Assembly (NCBI RefSeq): GCF_937889215.1
Contig: NZ_CALBEX010000187.1
Coordinates: forward strand, 1-10,185
Source of the DNA: an uncultured Limnohabitans sp.
GTDB lineage: Bacteria; Pseudomonadota; Gammaproteobacteria; Burkholderiales; Burkholderiaceae_C
Reading direction: 5' to 3'
DNA length: 10,185 bases
Below the pieces are notes generated by a model. The model saw only the letters and a program-made list of their open reading frames with translations, searched no databases and was not told the DNA's origin. A program made the position numbers and the translations under genes. Below are positions 7,054 through 10,185 of this stretch, piece after piece (the first letter of the stretch is position 1; each line of letters starts with the position of its first letter).

Positions 7054-7071
7054 ACTGGCCGGGTGGCCAGT
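7054..7071 (+). promoter_or_regulatory. Stem-loop in the rpsP leader
   Basis: ACTGGCC (7054-7060) and GGCCAGT (7065-7071) form a perfect 7-bp stem with a GGGT loop, near the 5' end of the predicted rpsP leader. Further 3', GTCTC (7077-7081) can pair with GAGAC (7123-7127). The GGGTGG at 7061-7066 could instead pair with CCACCC at 7132-7137, right beside the Shine-Dalgarno AAGGA (7138-7142). A regulatory role is inference. Confidence 0.4.
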
Positions 7072-7148
7072 TGCGTGTCTCAAACGCTGAAGGATACCGG
7101 GACCCTGGGCATTTGTTCCCAAGAGACCCAACCACCCAAGGATAAATC

Positions 7149-7400
7149 ATGGTTGTTATTCGTTTGAACCGCGGCGGCTCTAAAGCACGTCCTTTTTTCA
7201 ACATCGTCGTGGCTGACAAGCGCGTGCGTCGCGATGGTCGCTTCCTCGAGCGCATCGGTTTTTACAACCCTACAGCCCGTGGTGCTGAAGAAGGTCTGCG
7301 CATTGCCCAAGACCGCCTGACCTACTGGAAAAGCGTGGGCGCCCAGGCTTCTCCCACAGTGGAACGCCTGATCCGTCAAGCGGCCAAAGCAACCGTCTGA
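7149..7400 (+). CDS. rpsP: 30S ribosomal protein S16
   Basis: S16 is an early-binding protein of the small ribosomal subunit and is needed for 30S assembly. The 83 residues match the family (E. coli 82). The N-terminus [23 protein letters not shown] and the central [12 protein letters not shown] (30-41) are the diagnostic blocks, with [20 protein letters not shown] (56-75) closing the domain. Shine-Dalgarno AAGGA lies at 7138-7142, 6 nt before ATG. It is first in the rpsP-rimM-trmD-rplS cluster, a conserved order in proteobacteria; in E. coli S16 and L19 are made in large excess over RimM and TrmD. The stop codon sits in the loop of a small hairpin that reaches the rimM start region. Confidence 0.98.
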   Translation: MVVIRLNRGGSKARPFFNIVVADKRVRRDGRFLERIGFYNPTARGAEEGLRIAQDRLTYWKSVGAQASPTVERLIRQAAKATV

Positions 7401-7407
7401 TCGGTTG
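7390..7407 (+). promoter_or_regulatory. Hairpin across the rpsP stop and upstream of rimM start
   Basis: CAACCG (7390-7395) pairs with CGGTTG (7402-7407) around the loop TCTGAT. The rpsP stop codon (7398-7400) is in the loop, and the right arm lies 3 nt before the rimM ATG, where its weak ribosome-binding region would be. Ribosomes finishing rpsP would melt it, so it could tie rimM translation to rpsP translation. This role is inference. Confidence 0.35.
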
Positions 7408-7410
7408 GTC

Positions 7411-8025
7411 ATGCGTCCAACTTTGGAAACGGCGGCATTGCCCGCTGACGCCATAGAAATTGGACGCATCGCCGATGCTTGGGGCATCAAAGGCTGGTTC
7501 AAGGTCTTGCCCCACAGCGCCTCTCCTGAGGCGCTTTTTTCTTCCAAGCAATGGTTCTTGTTGCCACCCGATCGGCCCATGAAGCCCCCGCGTGCTGCGG
7601 CAGTAGCCCCCCAAGCGGCGCAGCCCGCCTGGACAGAACCTGTGTTGCTTCAGCTCAAAGAAGTCAAAGACCATTCCGATACGGTGGTGGCCTGTGCTCA
7701 AGGCATTGATGACCGAAACGCCGCAGAGTCTTTGCGCGGTGCCCGCATTTTTGTGCCACGCTCGAGCTTTCCTGCGGCTGCCGAAGGCGAGTACTACTGG
7801 GTTGACCTTATCGGTTTGCAAGTGTTCAACCGCGAAAGCGTTTTGCTGGGCCAAGTGCGAGACCTCATGTCCACGGGGCCGCAAACTGTGCTGGTCATCG
7901 AGTCCCCACCCGAGCAAGCCGGTGGCAAGCCCGTGGAGCGCATGATCCCGTTTGTTGCAGCCTTCGTCGATCACGTCGACCTGCCCGGCAAGCGAATCAC
8001 GGTTGACTGGCAACCGGACTATTGA
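7411..8025 (+). CDS. rimM: Ribosome maturation factor RimM
   Basis: RimM binds S19 and the 30S head and helps late 16S processing. The protein is 204 residues (E. coli about 182). The N-terminal barrel opens with IEIGRIADAWGIKGWFKVLP (15-34). A Pro/Ala-rich insert at about 52-75 (PPDRPMKPPRAAAVAPQAAQ) lengthens a loop and is, from memory, usual in Burkholderiales. RGARIFVPRSSFP (109-121) ends the first domain. The PRC-barrel starts at YYWVDLIGLQVFN (128-140) and ends with MIPFVAAFVDHVDLPGKRITVDW (178-200). I prefer ATG 7411; the in-frame TTG at 7405 is possible, and the Shine-Dalgarno for either is poor, in keeping with low output. An intrinsic-terminator-shaped element lies in the coding sequence at 7516-7540. 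Its stop overlaps a TTG that could start trmD. Confidence 0.95.
   Translation: MRPTLETAALPADAIEIGRIADAWGIKGWFKVLPHSASPEALFSSKQWFLLPPDRPMKPPRAAAVAPQAAQPAWTEPVLLQLKEVKDHSDTVVACAQGIDDRNAAESLRGARIFVPRSSFPAAAEGEYYWVDLIGLQVFNRESVLLGQVRDLMSTGPQTVLVIESPPEQAGGKPVERMIPFVAAFVDHVDLPGKRITVDWQPDY
7516..7540 (+). terminator. Intrinsic terminator-like hairpin inside rimM
   Basis: AGCGCCTC (7516-7523) and GAGGCGCT (7528-7535) form a perfect 8-bp GC-rich stem with the 4-nt loop TCCT, directly followed by T7535-7540, then C and TT. This has every feature of a Rho-independent terminator on the coding strand. It lies 115 bp after the rpsP stop, within rimM codons for HSASPEALFSS. If active it would end most rpsP transcripts early in rimM. 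Translating ribosomes on rimM could suppress it, so efficiency may depend on rimM translation. Confidence 0.65.
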
Positions 8026-8051
8026 CCGCCCCAGGCCGTGGAGGGCCATCC

Positions 8052-8861
8052 ATGCGCTTTGACATCATCACTTTATTTCCCGAACTGCTTGCGCCTTTGC
8101 TGACCAGTGGCATCACCCGCCGCGCTTACGAGGGCGGCTTGGTGGATGTGCGTTTGTGGAATCCCCGCGACCATGCCGAAGGCAATTACCGGCGGGTGGA
8201 TGACCGCTCTTTTGGGGGTGGGCCCGGCATGGTCATGTTGGCCGAACCCTTGTTTCAGTGCCTCAAGGCCATCCGTGCCGAACGCCAAGAGGCCAGCCCT
8301 GCGCCGCTGGTGCTGTTTTCCCCGATTGGCCAGGCCTTGAACCACACCGCCGTGGCGCAATGGTCTGAAAGCGCCGGTGCAGTGCTGTTGTGTGGCCGCT
8401 ACGAAGGGGTAGACCAGCGCTTCATTGACCAGTTTGTGGACCAGCAAATCAGCTTGGGTGACTTTGTGCTCTCTGGCGGGGAAATCGCCGCCATGGCTTT
8501 GCTTGATGCGGTGGCCCGCTTGCAGCCTGGTGTGTTGAACGACGAAGGCAGCCACCAACTGGACAGCTTCAACCCAGCGCTCGATGGATTGCTTGACAGC
8601 CCGCATTTCACGCGCCCTGAGGTGTGGCAAGGCCATGCCGTACCTGCTGAGTTGATGTCGGGCCACCATGCCCGCATTGAACGCTGGCGGCGTGATCAAA
8701 GTTTGCAACTGACGGCGCTCCATCGCCCCGACTTGCTGTTGCAAGCCCGCGCCGACGGCAAGCTGAGTCGCCTGGACGAGGCCGCGCTGCAACCATCTTC
8801 TTCAGGTACGGCCACAGCCGTTGGCCAACCCGTTTACAACGGGGCATCTAAAAAGCTATAA
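8052..8861 (+). CDS. trmD: tRNA (guanine-37-N1)-methyltransferase
   Basis: TrmD uses S-adenosylmethionine to methylate G37 beside the anticodon, preventing +1 frameshifts; it is an essential SPOUT-family trefoil-knot dimer. The protein is 269 residues (E. coli 255). Seen in order are MRFDIITLFPEL (1-12), VDDRSFGGGPGMVM (49-62), the knot blocks LLCGRYEGVDQRF (112-124) and SLGDFVLSGGEIAA (134-147), HQLDSF with Asp171 aligning to the E. coli catalytic Asp169, and LDSPHFTRP (181-189). The last 20 residues are a low-complexity tail. ATG 8052 is chosen because GGAGGG (8040-8045) lies 6 nt upstream and the family N-terminus begins there; TTG 8022, overlapping the rimM stop, would add ten non-homologous residues. 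The stop codon is part of the rplS -10 hexamer. Confidence 0.97.
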   Translation: MRFDIITLFPELLAPLLTSGITRRAYEGGLVDVRLWNPRDHAEGNYRRVDDRSFGGGPGMVMLAEPLFQCLKAIRAERQEASPAPLVLFSPIGQALNHTAVAQWSESAGAVLLCGRYEGVDQRFIDQFVDQQISLGDFVLSGGEIAAMALLDAVARLQPGVLNDEGSHQLDSFNPALDGLLDSPHFTRPEVWQGHAVPAELMSGHHARIERWRRDQSLQLTALHRPDLLLQARADGKLSRLDEAALQPSSSGTATAVGQPVYNGASKKL

Positions 8862-8874
8862 TCAAGGGCTTTTC
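8833..8874 (+). promoter_or_regulatory. rplS promoter overlapping the trmD stop codon
   Basis: TTTACA (8833-8838, five of six to -35 consensus) and TATAAT (8857-8862, perfect -10) are 18 bp apart. The trmD stop TAA is 8859-8861, inside the -10. Downstream comes CAA and then GGGCTTTTC (8866-8874), the same block as at rpsP. It is the best-scoring promoter by eye in this window and would give rplS its own transcript with a leader of about 109 nt from C8869. Confidence 0.72.
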
Positions 8875-8977
8875 GATCCTCTACCCGCCGCGATCTGGCT
8901 CAGTCATGCACAAGCATGGCCTTTACAGCACGGAACGCCCCTTGTGTAGCGAGGCATGATCGGACGGAGTTCAAAAA
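8863..8977 (+). promoter_or_regulatory. Structured rplS leader with a possible 17-codon leader ORF
   Basis: The gap between trmD and rplS is 116 bp, unusually long for this tight cluster. CATGC (8905-8909) and GCATG (8914-8918) form a small hairpin. CCTCTAC (8878-8884) can pair with GTAG plus AGG (8946-8949, 8952-8954), and CGAT (8874-8877) with ATCG (8959-8962), enclosing most of the leader. ATG 8906 opens a 17-codon frame (MHKHGLYSTERPLCSEA) that stops at 8957-8959, 18 nt before rplS, but it lacks a good Shine-Dalgarno. Pairings were found by eye without energy calculation. Confidence 0.35.
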
Positions 8978-9361
8978 ATGAATTTGATTCAAACTCTTGA
9001 GCAGGAAGAAATTGCCCGTCTGGGTAAAGTCATTCCTGAGTTTTCCCCAGGCGACACCGTGATCGTCAGCGTCAACGTGGTGGAGGGTGCGCGCAAGCGT
9101 GTCCAGGCCTACGAAGGTGTTGTGATCGCCAAGCGCAACCGTGGTCTGAACAGCGGCTTCACTGTGCGCAAGATCTCCAGTGGCGAAGGTGTGGAGCGTA
9201 CGTTCCAGACTTACAGCCCTGTGATCGCAGGCATTGAAGTCAAGCGCCGTGGTGATGTTCGCCGCGCCAAGCTGTACTACTTGCGTGAGCGCAGCGGCAA
9301 GTCGGCACGTATCAAAGAAAAGTTGCCCCAGCGCAAAGTTGCAGCCGCAGCCAAAGCTTAA
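8978..9361 (+). CDS. rplS: 50S ribosomal protein L19
   Basis: L19 lies at the 30S-50S interface of the large subunit. The protein is 127 residues (E. coli 115); the extra length is a C-terminal Lys/Ala-rich tail ending RKVAAAAKA. Diagnostic blocks are the N-terminal [33 protein letters not shown] (23-42), [19 protein letters not shown] (43-61), the segment around [11 protein letters not shown] (70-80) and [19 protein letters not shown]. Shine-Dalgarno GGAG is at 8966-8969, 8 nt before ATG. It is last in its cluster, with its own candidate promoter upstream and an intrinsic terminator 24 bp downstream. Confidence 0.98.
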   Translation: MNLIQTLEQEEIARLGKVIPEFSPGDTVIVSVNVVEGARKRVQAYEGVVIAKRNRGLNSGFTVRKISSGEGVERTFQTYSPVIAGIEVKRRGDVRRAKLYYLRERSGKSARIKEKLPQRKVAAAAKA

Positions 9362-9385
9362 AGCCTCTTAGTTTATGCGAAATCA

Positions 9386-9418
9386 ACCGCCCGGGTTCAC
9401 GCCCAGGGCGGTTTTTTT
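9386..9418 (+). terminator. Intrinsic terminator of the rplS transcript
   Basis: ACCGCCC (9386-9392) pairs with GGGCGGT (9406-9412), extended inward by GGG (9393-9395) with CCC (9402-9404) and one bulged A, then seven T (9412-9418). It begins 24 bp after the rplS stop and closes the ribosomal cluster. Confidence 0.92.
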
Positions 9419-9460
9419 ATGCCGATTCATTTGCCGTGTCACCTTGTGCGCAGCAGACGC

Positions 9461-9489
9461 AAAAAAGGCCTTGCTGCAAAGCAAGGCCT
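9461..9489 (-). terminator. Intrinsic terminator of the helicase transcript
   Basis: Read on the minus strand, AGGCCTTGC and GCAAGGCCT (9489-9481 and 9474-9466) form a perfect 9-bp stem with a 6-nt loop, followed by a run of six T (complement of 9466-9461). It lies about 45 bp past the helicase stop and faces the rplS terminator, so the two convergent transcripts are each stopped by a separate hairpin. Confidence 0.9.
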
Positions 9490-9508
9490 GATCTTGGGTG
9501 AGCTCAAG

Positions 9509-9527
9509 CAGGGGCGCAAGGCCCCTG
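9509..9527 (-). promoter_or_regulatory. Second stem-loop just after the helicase stop
   Basis: CAGGGGC (9509-9515) and GCCCCTG (9521-9527) form a perfect 7-bp stem with a 5-nt loop, 7 bp past the stop codon and ahead of the main terminator. No T run follows. It may protect the mRNA 3' end or assist termination. Confidence 0.4.
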
Positions 9528-9534
9528 TCTGGCC

Positions 9535-10185
9535 TTAACCGCGTGTGATTTTCAGAACCCGTGTGCCGCCGCGTTTACCGCCAGGGCCTTCGCCTGCGGC
9601 GTGAGGCTTGAAGTTGCTGGCACCGAAGGGCTTGGGGCCGCGAGCGAACTTGTCACCCGCAGCGCCACGGGGGGCCGGGCGGGCCGCATTGCGGTTGTCA
9701 CCGCCGCGCTCTTCCCAGCGGCCACCACCTTGACGTGGGCCGTCCTGGCGAGCATCTTGACGTGGTGCAGGGCGGCTGTCGCCCTTATCCCAAGGGTGTG
9801 CGGGTGCAGCGCGCTGCTCAAATCGATCGCCACCACGGTTGTCGTTGCGGTTGTCACCACGGGGGGCGTCAAAACGGCCGCCGTCTTTGCGCGCATCGAA
9901 GCGGGGTTCGCTGCGCTGCTCAAAACGGGGTTGCTCGTCGCGGAAGTTGCCACGCGGGGCGCGGTTGTCAAAGCCACCACCAGCATTGTCGCGGTCACGG
10001 TTGCCACCGAAGTCGCGGCCACCAGGAGCGGGACGACCACCACGGAAACCACCGCCTGCGTTGGCGTAATTGCGCTCGCCACCGAAGCGGTCACCACCAC
10101 GGCCCATGGGCTTACGGGCTTCGGGCATGCGTGCTTTGGGCTCCAGGCCAGGGATCACTTCGGCCTTGAAGGGCTGGCGTGTGTA
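9535..10185 (-). CDS. C-terminal part of a DEAD-box RNA helicase (RhlE-like), RGG-rich tail
   Basis: The frame enters from the right edge and stops at TAA 9537-9535, leaving 216 visible residues. It begins YTRQPFKAEVIPGLEP, which resembles the end of the second RecA-like domain of RhlE-type DEAD-box helicases in Burkholderiales (residues after the last helicase motif, ending in VIPGLEP). The catalytic motifs are outside the window. From about residue 25 to 205 the chain is low-complexity, rich in Gly, Arg, Asp and Asn, with RGG-type units (FGGERN, GGGFRGGRP, GGRDFGGNRDRD, NAGGGF twice). Such tails bind RNA non-specifically and can promote condensate formation. It ends GGKRGGTRVLKITRG, a less degenerate stretch. 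These enzymes unwind short RNA duplexes in ribosome assembly or RNA decay. The exact paralogue cannot be named without the core. Confidence 0.8.
   Translation of the reverse strand, partial: YTRQPFKAEVIPGLEPKARMPEARKPMGRGGDRFGGERNYANAGGGFRGGRPAPGGRDFGGNRDRDNAGGGFDNRAPRGNFRDEQPRFEQRSEPRFDARKDGGRFDAPRGDNRNDNRGGDRFEQRAAPAHPWDKGDSRPAPRQDARQDGPRQGGGRWEERGGDNRNAARPAPRGAAGDKFARGPKPFGASNFKPHAAGEGPGGKRGGTRVLKITRG

Noticed and set aside
7012..7131. Upstream ATG (7131) as start of the GNAT gene
   Set aside because: It would translate the rpsP leader and promoter antisense and add 40 residues without domain similarity, while TTG 7011 has a good GGGAG at proper spacing.
7270..8049. 259-codon minus-strand frame across rpsP-rimM
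   Set aside because: Shadow of rpsP and rimM with no recognisable domain and no ribosome-binding site.
8022..8051. TTG 8022 as the trmD start, overlapping the rimM stop
   Set aside because: ATG 8052 has GGAGGG 6 nt upstream and gives the conserved TrmD N-terminus.
9552..10169. Alternative frames (182 codons minus, 144 codons plus) over the helicase tail
   Set aside because: Low-complexity products (Val/Thr/Ala-rich or Cys/His/Arg-rich) of the repetitive RGG-coding DNA; the true frame continues from the helicase body and ends in VLKITRG.
1..10185. Defence system, CRISPR array, insertion sequence or other accessory element
   Set aside because: No direct-repeat arrays, transposase frames or target-site duplications were seen; gene content is conserved housekeeping throughout.

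Overview
The window reads as a stretch of core chromosome from a betaproteobacterium of the order Burkholderiales, most likely family Comamonadaceae. The support is moderately high GC, gene content, gene order (purM divergent from perM-hda, and rpsP-rimM-trmD-rplS) and protein details such as the Pro/Ala-rich insert in RimM and the RGG-rich tail of a RhlE-like helicase. The family-level placement is inference. I see no mobile element, CRISPR array, rRNA, tRNA or phage gene. Almost every base is explained by housekeeping genes.

Layout. (1) 1-125 is the C-terminal tail of a plus-strand gene. A hairpin-bearing spacer separates it from purM (330-1382, minus), the fifth step of purine synthesis. 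(2) From an intergenic region of about 157 bp, divergent from purM, runs a plus-strand cluster: a PerM/AI-2E-type membrane protein (1540-2631), hda (2628-3314), a HAD-IB phosphatase (3311-3979), pcnB (3976-5544) and folK (5566-6045). The first four genes are joined by three successive 4-bp ATGA overlaps. (3) A small minus-strand pair, a GNAT acetyltransferase (6490-7011, TTG start) and a TM2-like membrane protein (6035-6481), converges on folK with an 11-bp overlap. (4) The ribosomal cluster rpsP-rimM-trmD-rplS (7149-9361, plus) encodes S16, the 30S maturation factor RimM, the tRNA m1G37 methyltransferase TrmD and L19. It ends in a strong intrinsic terminator. (5) A minus-strand DEAD-box RNA helicase enters from the right edge. 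Only its low-complexity Gly/Arg/Asp/Asn-rich tail is inside the window, and it has its own terminator.

The most interesting signals are regulatory and sit in the ribosomal cluster. A canonical intrinsic terminator (8-bp perfect stem, 4-nt loop, six T) lies inside rimM about 115 bp after rpsP ends. A near-consensus promoter whose -10 overlaps the trmD stop codon lies before rplS. The rpsP and rplS promoter regions share TATAAT-N3-GGGCTTTTC, and the distance from the -10 to the start codon is the same in both (115 nt). Together these suggest a transcriptional way to make much S16 and L19 but little RimM and TrmD from one gene cluster. That is inference from sequence alone and can be tested with RNA-seq and 5'-end data.
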